From NCBI GenBank assembly GCA_028822955.1, contig JAPKCL010000032.1:1-16238 (forward strand): a stretch of 16,238 bases of DNA, read 5' to 3'. The DNA comes from Candidatus Poseidoniaceae archaeon. GTDB lineage: Archaea; Thermoplasmatota; Poseidoniia; Poseidoniales; Poseidoniaceae. Positions within the stretch are counted from its first letter, which is position 1, and each line of letters begins with the position of its first letter. Of this stretch, positions 1 through 10,000 are shown one piece after another. A model generated the notes under the pieces. It was given only the letters and a program-made list of their open reading frames with translations, had not been told where the DNA came from and searched no databases. Both the position numbers and the translations under genes were made by a program.

Positions 1-1
1 T

Positions 2-76
2 ATCATGGTAAGCAGTAACTCTTGGGAACTAGACTTTACTGCTGAAAATGATCAAAGAACCATGGATGTTTGCTGA
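2..76 (+). CDS. Possible C-terminal end of an upstream gene (partial)
   Basis: A frame open from the left edge runs 24 codons and ends in TGA at 74-76. Its last residues read SWELDFTAENDQRTMDVC, a balanced, protein-like composition. The gene would converge on the membrane-protein gene that ends at 106. The other two plus-strand frames stop within 20 bases. No family can be named from so few residues, and an open frame of this length is easily met by chance, so this is only a candidate. Confidence 0.25.
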   Translation: MMVSSNSWELDFTAENDQRTMDVC

Positions 77-105
77 GATTGATTGAAACTGATCCTGTAA
101 TGGTC

Positions 106-1770
106 TCAGTCTTCCTCTTCTTGTTCTGCAGATGCCTCGGCGTCATTTCCTAAGTGCTCTTGAGATATCTTCTTGTTTGCATTTCGTGCAAACAAAGTAC
201 TTGCGATAATGATGATTACACCTAGAATCGCATAGACTATGTACGGTTGGTCTTCAGTTTCTTCACCAATGTACCATCCAACTTCTTGCGAGTTTCCACC
301 TTCAACATTGGTTACATCACTGGCGATTGCTTTCAATACATCAGGAATGAGGGTTCGGCAATTGAGGATTTGAGGCCCGTCAGTGTTTGCCCACCATGAA
401 ACAGGAAGTACCTTTTCTTCATCGGCTGCAAGTGTCGTAGTGAGTGTAGTCGTATCGGTTTGATTTCCGTCAACATAGCACCAGATATTGACCGTAGCAG
501 GCGCATCGCCAGTATTCCGAACAGTGACCATAGCGCCAATCTTTTTGTTGACCTCCGCAGTTGTATCTTCAGCATCAATGGAAACGACTTCGATGTATGG
601 CAATGGGATATTGATGACAGCCGTAGGGGTTTGTGGTGCAGGCACGGTAGCGGAGAAGTCACCCCACCCAGTACTGAGAGTTAACACAAGTTCCGAATCT
701 TCCGAATGATACACTCCGTTTTGGTCGACCCATTCCACGATTCGCTTCCATTCGCTTCCTCCAATGTCAATCAATCCATTTGAATCGGTAAAATCGTCGC
801 GAGTCGAACTTCCGTATCCAATTCCAGTTTGGTGAACAGTAATTCCACCAGCATTGGTTTGGATTTGACGTTGAGATAACAATCGAATCCAGCCATCGGT
901 CACACCGCCAGTCCCTTCATTATCGGTGTAGATAATTTCCGCAAGGTCATGAACAATGATATCTTCATCAGTACGGCTTCCTTGTATTGAACTGGAAGTC
1001 ACCATGATACTTGCCCCGTCCTCAACATTGAGTGGTGCGCTACCGATTAAGGTACTGGACTGTATTTGGCACTCGTTGTAGCAGGTCATATTCGCACCAT
1101 AGATTGTGGCGCTGTCCAAGTGGAGCACACCTTCAACCTCGAGCGAGAAAGAAGCACTGTTCCAAATAAGACTTCCAGCGGTGTGGTTGAGTTGATTAGC
1201 CGTAAGAATTGGAGATTGGCCACTGCCAGAATGAAGTGCTTGAATAGAGATGATTTGAATTTCAAAGGCATAGTAGATGTGGAAATCTGCAAGTAAGTCA
1301 CTACCATTGAGAGGTACATCGATGAATATGTGGTCTTTACCAGCTGCATCAACTGTTTGGTCGCCAATCGTCATGTTGAATATCGCTGATGTTGGGATTG
1401 TCTGATCAAAGTTTATTCTCAATTGACCATTTTCAGCCAAATCACCGAAGTTTAAGTGTAATTGAGTGCTGTTAAAGACAGCAAGTCCCGAATTTAGTTC
1501 TTCTCCAAGTAGCGAGCCTGTCACCACCAAAGTCGCTCCTTGTTCAACAAGAATCGAACTGTTGGTTGCAATCGTGACTTCACTGGTAATCGTCAAAGTG
1601 GAGCCACTTGAAACAATGAGGTTCCCATCCATGGTTGTAGTTTCATTCCATGTTTCATCAGCAGTAATCAATACGGTGGAACCATTACTTGGCGCCTCAG
1701 CATGAACTCCAGCTAGCGTACTCAGTGAGGTGAGAATCAAGAGTATTGTGAAGGAAAGGGCGGTTCGCAT
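106..1770 (-). CDS. Secreted type I membrane protein with beta-rich ectodomain and CARDB-like domain
   Basis: A 554-residue surface protein of unknown specific function. An N-terminal signal peptide (about residues 1-24, ending GVHAEA) is followed by a beta-rich region at about 35-290 with spaced Gly and hydrophobic positions, resembling right-handed beta-helix or autotransporter-like stalks. Residues about 393-480 look like a CARDB/APHP-type adhesion module (the VTVRNTGDAPATVNIWCYVDG stretch is split by its central Asp-Ala-Pro). One membrane helix spans about 510-528, followed by a short basic patch and an acidic tail ending EQEEED, so the ectodomain should be outside. At least nine Asn-X-Ser/Thr sequons are visible (for example NGS at 29, NET at 42, NSS at 70, NMT at 132), making it a plausible substrate of the oligosaccharyltransferase encoded nearby. 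Cys229 and Cys233 (CYNEC) could form a small disulfide loop. The ATG at 1770 has no clear Shine-Dalgarno sequence, but a TATA-like element lies about 27 bases upstream, which fits a leaderless start. The gene lies 42 bp downstream of carS on the same strand. Family-level function is inference. Confidence 0.85.
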   Translation of the reverse strand: MRTALSFTILLILTSLSTLAGVHAEAPSNGSTVLITADETWNETTTMDGNLIVSSGSTLTITSEVTIATNSSILVEQGATLVVTGSLLGEELNSGLAVFNSTQLHLNFGDLAENGQLRINFDQTIPTSAIFNMTIGDQTVDAAGKDHIFIDVPLNGSDLLADFHIYYAFEIQIISIQALHSGSGQSPILTANQLNHTAGSLIWNSASFSLEVEGVLHLDSATIYGANMTCYNECQIQSSTLIGSAPLNVEDGASIMVTSSSIQGSRTDEDIIVHDLAEIIYTDNEGTGGVTDGWIRLLSQRQIQTNAGGITVHQTGIGYGSSTRDDFTDSNGLIDIGGSEWKRIVEWVDQNGVYHSEDSELVLTLSTGWGDFSATVPAPQTPTAVINIPLPYIEVVSIDAEDTTAEVNKKIGAMVTVRNTGDAPATVNIWCYVDGNQTDTTTLTTTLAADEEKVLPVSWWANTDGPQILNCRTLIPDVLKAIASDVTNVEGGNSQEVGWYIGEETEDQPYIVYAILGVIIIIASTLFARNANKKISQEHLGNDAEASAEQEEED

Positions 1771-1793
1771 GTTACATGGTAGAGTAAAACCCC

Positions 1794-1799
1794 ATTATA
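1794..1799 (-). promoter_or_regulatory. TATA-like element for a leaderless start of the surface-protein gene
   Basis: Read on the minus strand, TATAAT is centred about 27 bases before the ATG at 1770, the distance expected in archaea between a TATA box and a transcription start at the first codon. No Shine-Dalgarno sequence separates it from the ATG. The gene may alternatively be transcribed from carS upstream. Confidence 0.35.
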
Positions 1800-1812
1800 G
1801 GCTTCGCTCCGG

Positions 1813-2466
1813 TCAATACGGTACGTCTTTCCAGCCCATCTTGTAACCAAGAACATTGAATGAACGGTGTAATACCGGGGTGAAAGCGACCAATGCGAGC
1901 ATTGGCAGTCGTAGTTCAGAATCTGCCAAAACAGAAGTTCCAAGGAAGAGTTGACCCGCTAAAAACACCATGATGGCAAACGGTAGGGTATCGAGAAGGG
2001 GCGCTTTCGACGAGATTTCACCTTCACGCTTGAGGCCACGACGACGCTTGACAAAAGAGCCAGTACTGTCTCCTACGAGACAAAAGAAACCGAGGAAAGA
2101 ACCCAAGATAAAGGCGGTAAGCATGTCGCCCCCAATGGAGAACCAAACATCTTCTGCCCCTTGCAATGGATGAGCAAAGACTCCGTTTTCACCGATCACT
2201 GCATCTGTTGCAGGCACTTCGCCGAAGGAAGCCACAATAAGCATTGACAAGAGTCCAGAAGTCAAGGAACCTCCAATGAGGCCGTTCCATGTTTTTCCAT
2301 CTCCGAGTATTCGATTACCATCGCTGAGTGTTCTTCCGCCATCGATGGGCCAAGGTCCATATCCGGTTTTAGGTAGCCATTTGCCCCACATCATGGCAAA
2401 GGTATTTGCCAAAAATCCAGGTAAGTAAAGCCAAAGCGTCAACACACAGAGTCCAAGAAAATTCAT
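1813..2466 (-). CDS. carS: CDP-archaeol synthase (CTP:2,3-di-O-geranylgeranylglycerol-1-phosphate cytidyltransferase)
   Basis: This integral membrane enzyme activates the unsaturated archaeal lipid precursor digeranylgeranylglyceryl phosphate with CTP, giving CDP-unsaturated archaeol and pyrophosphate, the branch point for archaeal polar head groups. In the 217-residue product the family signature is clear: LPGFLANTFAMMWGK (15-29), then PIDGGRTLSDG (40-50) and LGDGKTW (54-60), and GDSTGSFVKRR (132-142) in the second half. Several hydrophobic helices alternate with these loops. It is longer than the roughly 170-180 residues usual for the family; the extra length is mainly in the linker at about 82-112 and at the C-terminus. 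The start at 2466 is chosen because GGTGAT, a good match to the archaeal anti-Shine-Dalgarno sequence, ends four bases before it. An ATG two codons upstream (2472) overlaps that site, and the longer open frame to 2667 adds 67 residues without homology-like character and overlaps purD. Divergent from purD. Function is known for the family; assignment here is by motifs. Confidence 0.92.
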   Translation of the reverse strand: MNFLGLCVLTLWLYLPGFLANTFAMMWGKWLPKTGYGPWPIDGGRTLSDGNRILGDGKTWNGLIGGSLTSGLLSMLIVASFGEVPATDAVIGENGVFAHPLQGAEDVWFSIGGDMLTAFILGSFLGFFCLVGDSTGSFVKRRRGLKREGEISSKAPLLDTLPFAIMVFLAGQLFLGTSVLADSELRLPMLALVAFTPVLHRSFNVLGYKMGWKDVPY

Positions 2467-2470
2467 TTTC

Positions 2471-2476
2471 ATCACC
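2471..2476 (-). promoter_or_regulatory. Shine-Dalgarno GGTGAT that decides the carS start
   Basis: On the minus strand the sequence reads GGTGATGAAAATG. GGTGAT complements the 3' end of archaeal 16S rRNA and lies four bases before the ATG at 2466. It overlaps the competing ATG at 2472, which favours the downstream codon. Confidence 0.6.
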
Positions 2477-2608
2477 AAAGGCTCACACCTTAACTGCGTG
2501 GCTTGGAGGACGGTCTTTGAAGCATCCCCCTCTGAAACTGCCCGGGGTGGTGAACTGTCTGTATCTCGACGCGATGGGATTATGAGATGGCGGCGACCAA
2601 CACAGTCT

Positions 2609-3883
2609 ATGGCAGACAAAGTCGTACTCGTTATCGGTGGAGGCGGACGAGAACATGCCTTATGCATGGAATTGAGTCAATCCAAGCATGTCGCAGAACT
2701 CCATTGTGCACCAGGAAACGCTGGAACATCTTTTCTGGCACAAAACCACTCAATTTCAGCGACAGATATCGAAGGGCTGTTGGAATTGGCAAATACACTC
2801 GATGCTGATTTGGTTGTCGTAGGGCCGGAAGCGCCACTGTGTGCAGAACTTGCTGACCGTTTGTCAGATATTGAGGTCCCTTGTTTTGGTCCAATTGGAA
2901 TTCTTGCTCATCTTGAAGGTTCAAAATTACATGCAAAGCAAGTCATGCAAGATGCGAACGTCCCAACTGCGGCGTTCCATGTCTTGTCAAAATCAAGTAA
3001 TATTGAGGCTGCATTAGATGATTTTGCAGGGAATCCATGGGTCGTAAAGCGTGATGTTTTAGCCGGCGGAAAAGGCGTTGTTGTTACTTCCCAACGTGAT
3101 GAGGCACGTTCATTTATTGAACAATCAATCCATACCGATGGTCAAGTGTTACTGGAAGAGTTTTTGCCAGGTGAAGAGGCAAGTATGCTGGTCATTATGG
3201 ATGGCTCAGGGTATGTTTGTTTGCCAGCAAGTCAAGACCACAAGCGTGCTTTCAATGGCGATGAAGGGCCGAACACTGGTGGGATGGGTGCCTATTGCCC
3301 TGCTCCAGTTGTGACCGAGGCTGTACGCCAGAGAACAATTGAAACGATTATTGAACCAATGCACAGATACCTTGTTGCGTCTGGAACTCCATACCGAGGT
3401 GTTCTGTATGTCGGATTGATGATTCCAGAATCTGGTGAGCCAAATGTGGTTGAATTCAACGTTCGATTTGGGGACCCTGAATGCCAAATCACACTCCCAT
3501 TAATCAAAACAGATGTCTTCGAAATTCTAGAAGCTGCAGCGACTGATCGACTGGCAGAACTCGATATTGAGTTCCACAATCTCTTTGCTACCAGTGTTGT
3601 TCTTGCCGCAGAGGGATACCCGCAATCTCCTGTTAAAGGGCGATTGATTCAGGGGGTTTCTCAAGAGGCAATACACGCTGATGGAGCGACTGCCTGGGTC
3701 AATCATGCAGGGACTGGTTTCAACGCTGAGGGGGATCTCATCTCAACCGGGGGTCGAGTCCTTTCTTGCAGTGCGTCTGGGCCGACGCTTGAGGCATCGG
3801 TGAAATTAGCATATGCGCTCATCGAAACCATTGAATTGGAAGGTTCTCACTATCGAACTGATATTGCATTTCGGGCCCTTTAA
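2609..3883 (+). CDS. purD: Phosphoribosylamine--glycine ligase (GAR synthetase)
   Basis: This cytosolic enzyme performs the second step of de novo purine synthesis: ATP-dependent joining of glycine to 5-phosphoribosylamine, giving GAR. The 424-residue length is normal for PurD. An N-terminal Rossmann-like domain opens with VLVIGGGGREHAL (6-18) and APGNAGT (34-40). The ATP-grasp region includes GSKLHAKQVM (104-113), VVKRDVLAGGKGVVV (145-159), LLEEFLPGEEAS (181-192), DHKRAFNGDEGPNTGGMGAY (210-229), and EFNVRFGDPE (282-291), whose Glu282, Asn284 and Glu291 lie at the usual metal and nucleotide positions. Small departures from the common consensus are RDVLAGG where KADGLAAG is usual and GDPEC where GDPET is usual; both look like natural variation. 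The ATG at 2609 starts exactly at the family's N-terminus. A GTG at 2498 in the same frame would add 37 Arg- and Ser-rich residues that overlap the carS promoter region. No Shine-Dalgarno sequence is evident, so a leaderless start is likely. No other pur gene is adjacent in the window. Confidence 0.96.
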   Translation: MADKVVLVIGGGGREHALCMELSQSKHVAELHCAPGNAGTSFLAQNHSISATDIEGLLELANTLDADLVVVGPEAPLCAELADRLSDIEVPCFGPIGILAHLEGSKLHAKQVMQDANVPTAAFHVLSKSSNIEAALDDFAGNPWVVKRDVLAGGKGVVVTSQRDEARSFIEQSIHTDGQVLLEEFLPGEEASMLVIMDGSGYVCLPASQDHKRAFNGDEGPNTGGMGAYCPAPVVTEAVRQRTIETIIEPMHRYLVASGTPYRGVLYVGLMIPESGEPNVVEFNVRFGDPECQITLPLIKTDVFEILEAAATDRLAELDIEFHNLFATSVVLAAEGYPQSPVKGRLIQGVSQEAIHADGATAWVNHAGTGFNAEGDLISTGGRVLSCSASGPTLEASVKLAYALIETIELEGSHYRTDIAFRAL

Positions 3884-3892
3884 AGGGTTTTT
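3876..3892 (+). terminator. Probable purD terminator (palindrome plus T-run)
   Basis: The perfect 12-bp palindrome CCCTTTAAAGGG contains the purD stop codon and is followed directly by TTTTT. Archaeal termination depends mainly on the U-tract; the palindrome has no loop bases, so a hairpin would have to open its central AT pairs. Confidence 0.4.
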
Positions 3893-3928
3893 AATTGTTC
3901 AAAAACGGCTAAAATCAAAGGTTCGAAG

Positions 3929-3948
3929 GCACCTGTGAAATGAGGTGC
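3929..3948 (+). other. Inverted repeat in the purD-OST intergenic region
   Basis: GCACCT and AGGTGC form a perfect 6-bp stem around an 8-base loop, just upstream of the putative TATA box of the OST gene. It could be a protein-binding dyad or an RNA hairpin trailing purD; nothing in the sequence decides between these. Confidence 0.35.
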
Positions 3949-3956
3949 AGCGGGGC

Positions 3957-3964
3957 TTTAATAT
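3957..3964 (+). promoter_or_regulatory. TATA-like box for the giant OST gene
   Basis: TTTAATAT fits the archaeal TATA consensus (TTTAWATA-like). A start about 25 bases downstream would give a 5' leader of roughly 70-75 bases before the ATG at 4060, long for an archaeon and able to hold the small upstream ORF at 4003-4056. Confidence 0.4.
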
Positions 3965-4002
3965 GTCGTTCTTAGACAGTCACCATTAAAAGAGGCTCTT
4001 CA

Positions 4003-4056
4003 GTGGCGAAGACGCTTCAGCCTTGCTGCTGTCGCGCAAACACCTTTGAGGGATAA
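4003..4056 (+). CDS. Candidate 17-codon upstream ORF with Cys-Cys-Cys
   Basis: A GTG codon preceded by AGAGG seven bases upstream (3991-3995) opens a frame encoding MAKTLQPCCCRANTFEG and ending with TAA three bases before the OST ATG. The stop is adjacent to the GAGG at 4048-4051 that serves as Shine-Dalgarno for the OST, so translation of the two could be coupled. The frame is the same as that of the OST but is separated from it by the TAA. A short frame like this can arise by chance, and no known leader peptide is recognised. Confidence 0.25.
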   Translation: MAKTLQPCCCRANTFEG

Positions 4057-4059
4057 AAT

Positions 4060-7000
4060 ATGGAACAAAAAACTGGCACAACACGCACCGCGCCAGCAGC
4101 ACCGCTGGGATGGCTTATCGCCCCCCTTGCAGTTCTGCTCGCCATCGCAGCCATCAAGCTCGCTGGAGTCACCTTCGCGCTTGATGTAGACAACCTGACA
4201 CCGATGCTTTTCATCGTTGTTGCAAGCATCTTGGGACTTCTCCCATCAATGCTCGAAAAGTCCAATTCCGCAAACCTCTCAAAAGCCACAATTTCCCTCT
4301 TAACATTGGCTACTGCCCTAATCGGCGCGGAAATCCTTTACATGCAGGGTTACGGTGCATTCGCCGGACTCTTATTCGCTCTCGTCACTTTCGGCGTTCA
4401 CTTCATGACTACTCGTGGTCGTCATGAACTTGCAACCATCATCATCTTCATGGCCGTTGGTGTCAATCTCGGAATGGTTATGGCTGGAGATGCTCTTAGT
4501 GGACTCCCTGTGGTTTACAACATGGCTAGCCCTGAAGAACAGGCAAGTTTCGTATCGACTTTGAATTTGAAGTACCAGGCTGTTGGATACCAATTCTTCT
4601 CGTATCTTACGCTCTTCACGCTCGTTGGAGCACTTGTTGCCACTTTCATTCGTGGAATTTTGACACCGGTCGGCGAAGTTGGCTGGTTCGGTTACATGAA
4701 CAATGAAACCACTTCAGCATTCAACAAAAAGAATCTACCTCTTCAAATCGCTCTCGGTGTTTGGGCCCTTGCCCACATCGGAAGTCTTTGGCACTTCCAT
4801 GACGTGTCTATGGCTGACAAACTTGGGATCACAACTGTTGAAGGCTACCATGGTCACTTTGGCTACTGGTCTGCCTTCTTCACCGGCATGGTTGCAATGA
4901 TTGTTGCAGGTATGTTCTCTGAGCGCTGGCACACTCGCGCTATGACCCTCGGGTCGATGTGGACCTTGTACTTGGTATCCACATGGTATGACGCAGGTAT
5001 GTTTTCCATCGATATGCTGAACGGTAACTGGGGCAGTTTAATCTGGCTCGGTGTCACCTTCTTTATTGGCGTGGCCATTTACTCTATCTCGACCCATGAT
5101 TCATGGGGCGGATGGGTGAACCGTGAAGACCACGAATCATCTGGTGGCCGCCAATTCTGGAATCAGCATTGGGCAGGCGTTATGATTGGACTTGCTTTCT
5201 TCTTCGGTCTTGTTATTCGAACACAATGGTATGTTGTGCCTTCGATGAATGCATTCGGAACTGGAAACTGGGACATGACCGGTGGTTCTGACCCTTGGTA
5301 CATGAAGCGGGTTGTTGATTACATTCTTGCAAACAATGCCCACATGATTGTTGATGCTGACCGTTTCTACCCTGTTGGTGGAATCAACCCTCGACCTCCA
5401 TTGTTTACCTGGTCAATTGCCGTGGTTGCAATGTTGCTTGAGCCGTTCTTTGCGAATGGCGATGCAGTTTGGTGGGCTATTCTTTCCCTACCTGCTGTTT
5501 ACGGCGCTCTTACCATCTTGCCTGTTGCAACCATTGCACGAGAGCATATTGGTCCAAAAGCGGCTGTAATTGCAGCATGGCTTCTCGCCTTCATGCCTGC
5601 GCACGTCAGCCACACAACTTGGGCTCTTGCTGATCACGATGGTTTCATCATGCTTTTCATCACCCTCGGATTCATGTTTTGGTTACGAGCAGTCAAGTAT
5701 GCAGGGACAGAGCGATTGATTCGCAATTCCTCTGCTACACCAATGGCTTTCATCGCATCAATCTCTGCGGTTATCGAACAGCGAAAAGCCGCTTTTGCCG
5801 CTGCAGTTTTGGCAGGTGTAAGCTTCGGTATAGTTTCACTCGGTTGGAAAGGTTTCGTAGTAGGACCATCGATTCTCTTCTTGGCATATGCTGCACAAAT
5901 TGCTTTGAACATGTTCCGTCGTCGTGACTCGACCACTCTGAATGTCTTGTTCTTGACCATGCTTTCGATCAATCTTTTGATGGCTCTTCCTTTCTATGGC
6001 CATCCACAAATTGATCTTATCCTCAATGGAACAGGTCTCCAACCGTTCTTGTTTATCATCGGATTTACTTTGGCAATTAGCTTTGTAACAACCGGATTCC
6101 GTGACAAGCCTTGGTTGCTTATTTTGGGCGTACTTGCGAGCGCTGGTGTTGTGTTCTTCTTGGCACTCTGGCTCCTCAAGCAAGCGAACCTCTCAAACGC
6201 ATGGGATGTCCTGTTTACAGGTAGTGGCTATTTCACCAAGACAAAGATTTTCGGAACAGTTGCTGAAGCAAACGCACCAGACCGCGGGCAACTCTTTGCT
6301 CAATTTGGTCCGATTACTTTCGTTCTCTCTTTGATTATGGGTGTTCTCTGTCTTTGGTCTGCCCTCCGAGAACGTAAGCAAACAAAACTTGTGTTCGGAG
6401 TTTGGATTCTTGCAGCCTCCTTTATGGCTTGGACTGCGGCACGATTCATGTTCAACGCTACACCAGCAATCGCCGTTCTCGGTGCTTGGGGAATTGTATC
6501 TCTCTGGAAGTGGGCAAACTGGGGCGGTTTGGTGAAGACTTGGAAGAAACTTGGTATCCGTTCACCTGAAGACCGTATCCGTGGTGCTCGAATTGCAGTA
6601 TGGCGTACACCTTCATTCTCAGCAATCATGCTCGTCATGATCATGCTCCTCGGCCAACAATTCACCTATGGTCTTGATGCTGCAATTCCTGGCAGTAACA
6701 ATGCTGAAGATGAAATCGATGAAGTAATCTACAACATAATTCCTGACGCATTCCGTTGGGAAGTAGGTGGATTTTCACTTCTTGATGACGGTGGCTATGA
6801 TGGCAATTGGTATTTGGGCTCATTCGGTTCCGGATTCAATGACAACGGTTGGAATACTGCCTATGAATGGCTTGCGGCCCAAGATGCTGATGAAGCGTAT
6901 TCGGACCGTCCAGCGTTCGTTTCTTGGTGGGACTATGGTTTCCAAGCTCTTGATACCGGAGAACACCCATCCGTTTCTGATAACTTCCAATCTGGAATCC

Positions 7001-10000
7001 CTGCAACTGGTAACATGTTGCTTGCTCGTAGCCAAGAGGACCTCGTTTCAATGTTCATCTGGCAACTCGGTCAAGGTGACTTTGAATACAACAAGGCAAA
7101 CACTGGAAGTTCAACTTTCACCTCCGGTTACAGCAACATCGTCGATAAATATCTCGACGATGACCAAATGGAACTCTTTACGACCATCTCTACGAACCCT
7201 AACAACGACCAAATGATTACATTGGCAGAACTCAGCAGTTTCGAAGTGTTCCAAACCAATGACGATGTTACTATGGCAGTCGGCCACCACCAAACCGATG
7301 GTATCTTTGACGCATCGACTCAGTATTGGCGTATTTACGAGGATGGAGAACGTTTGCTCTGTACCGATACTCTCTCAGCCACTTGTGTTGACGGGGACTG
7401 GTCTGAACAATCTGAAGCCAACCGGACCTTCACAAACAATATTCGAACAGGTGCTGACAATGTGTATGAAACAACCCATTACATCGTTGGAGATTACTGG
7501 TACACGGCTGATTTGATTGAAGAATACGATTCAGTTGCAACCCATATTCACCGCAAGAATACTCGTCTTTCCTTGACTGTTCAATTAATTACAAACAGTC
7601 TTGATGACGGTCAGATCGTTGACCTGTATGACGACTTGATTAATCTTGAAGGATATTACTCAGTTCAAGATTACGAAGGTGCTCCAGGTGACATGATTGA
7701 ACGTGACCATGAAATCCGATACTTTGCAATCGACAACCGATTGTACCCTCGTGCCGGCCGTTATACTCAGGATATGAATTACAACCAAGGACAACCTATG
7801 GGTATCTTCGGTGCTCCAACCATCTTGAGTGGACAAGATATCTCCACTTACATGGATGAGGTTTACGAAACTATGCGTGGCGAATTCCCAGATGAAATGT
7901 CCCGTGTGGAAGTCGACCAAGCAATTACAGAGGATTTCCTTAACCAACAATCGGGTGCAGATATTGACCCATTGCAAGTTCAAGATGTCCGTGTTGACCA
8001 TAACGCTGCATTCTTTGATACAATGCTTGCACGAACATATGTTGGATATGGGGCATCATCACTTGGAATTGATTCAGGTTCATCGAACCCACAACCTGCG
8101 CAACATTTCGGTCAATCCGGAAGCCCAGGTAGTATTCTTACCCAAGCTCTACCACTGCCAGGTGCTATGCAAAACCACTTTGTTATCGCAAATTGGTATT
8201 CACCTGAAGCAAACAGTTCAGTGACTGCAGAACAACAATTCTCCAGTATCTCATCAACCAACACACTTGTGAAGATTCTCAAGTATTACTCCGGTGCAGA
8301 AATCTCTGGTCAAGTCACAATGAGTGATAATGGTCAAGGCCTACCTGGCGTTCGATTGTTGATTGAACGTGACGCCTTCTCTGGCGAAGGTGTTGAAGAT
8401 CTCGATCCGGATACTTACTGGGTTCCAATTGGTTTCACAGATGCTGATGAAAATGGCCATTGGTCATTCGATGCACCTGCCGGTCGAATTCGTGTGAGCG
8501 CATATGCTGGTGATTACAATCCAATCACTGCCCAAGACAACATTCGTTCTGGTGCATTCTCGCAAGGACTCGGAGATATCCTCACAGAGAACAACGATGA
8601 CCGTGTAACAAACGACATCACTGCGATTCTCGGCGAGGTTGCCAACATGAGTTGGCTCGGTGAGTCTCAACTCAACGTAACTGCAGAACAAGCAGACCGA
8701 TTTGTTGATGTCACGACACCATTCGATATCGCTGTTGAAAGCAGTGGTGTTTCTGGTCAAGTCACATGGACTGGTCATGAATCATTTAACGGTGATGCAC
8801 TTGTCAGTACTGATTTCATTTTGCGTAACATTTGGTCAATGACTGAAAACTACACGCTCACAACAACCAATGGTTCATTCTCGTCTGAAGACACCCGTAT
8901 CCTACAAGGAACTGGTGAAGTAACCTTCACTGAAAATGGAACTTTTGAAAGTAGCGGTGTTGCCTTTGCTGATGACTTTACTGGAACCTTTACTCGTTCG
9001 ATTGCAGATAACCGTGTTTACACGAGTAATGGAACTTGGAACGGAAAGGGATCTCTTGTTGCATCATGGGTTGCGAACCAAAGTGTTGTTTCTTGTCTCG
9101 ATAACGAAACAGCTCCAATGCCTGCGAATGAAACGCTCTGTATCCAAGATGCTACAGCCTCACCAATGGTCTACCTTCTCGATGGTGAAGTAGAAGCAAA
9201 CGGCCGTCTCACCTCTGACGGAATCTCAACATTAGTTACCGAACACTCAGGTGACTCGTTTGAAGCTACAGGTTCCTTTGAAGGAATTGGAACACTCAAC
9301 GGTACTGGACTGTTTGTCGGTCCTGGTGATTTCTCTGGACCAATGGTTCAGGCAGGTTCATTCTACATCACTGGATTGATTCCTGGTGTTTACAACATGA
9401 TTGCTCAGTTGGAGAATGGTAAGGAAGTTCTCTTGCCAGACCCAGTGAACGTCGAAATATCTCCTTCGTATGATTTAGCTATGACTATGCCAGGTTCTAT
9501 CTTTGAAGATATCCTCGATGATTTCTTTGACCAACCATTCTCGAACGAAACCATTGAGTTAATCGATGTCGATTTGGGTCATGATGAAATTATGGAAATC
9601 CTAACCGATGAAAATGGTAGCTTCTCGTACGGTCCTATGGCTGCAGGAGAGTACTACTACCGAGTGGACGTTGACAACGATGGCTGGTATGAATTGAATG
9701 AAACCTTCACGGTTCGAGATTCATCAGAAAACATTTCGTTGTCGATGAGTGTCCCTGAGATGCACGATGTATCTCTTCAACTCACTTCTCCAGTTGACGC
9801 ACAAACCCAAGAGGCATTTGCTGATGTATCTGGACGTGTTGTCACCTTTACGAACGACGATCCATTGTTTGGACCAGTTAACTCAACTTCGGATGAAAAT
9901 GGACTTGTTTACATTGAATTACCGATGGGTGCCTACACAGTTTCTGATGAAACAGGGAACAATTACATTTTGTTCGACCATATCGTGCTTGAAACAGAAG

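Noticed and set aside
2498..2608. GTG at 2498 as the purD start, adding 37 residues
   Set aside because: The PurD family begins at MADKVVLVIGGGG; the extra residues have no family counterpart and lie over the carS/purD promoter region.
2467..2667. Upstream extension of carS to an ATG at 2667
   Set aside because: It would overlap the start of purD by about 60 bases and add a Ser/Pro/Arg-rich stretch foreign to CarS, while GGTGAT supports the start at 2466.
4017..4289. Minus-strand open frame of 90 codons at the OST start
   Set aside because: It is antisense to the signal-like first helix of a clearly coding frame and has no ribosome site or family resemblance.
5634..6665. Several minus-strand open frames of 112-121 codons inside the OST core
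   Set aside because: They mirror conserved STT3 coding sequence, have odd composition and overlap one another; these are shadows of the real frame.
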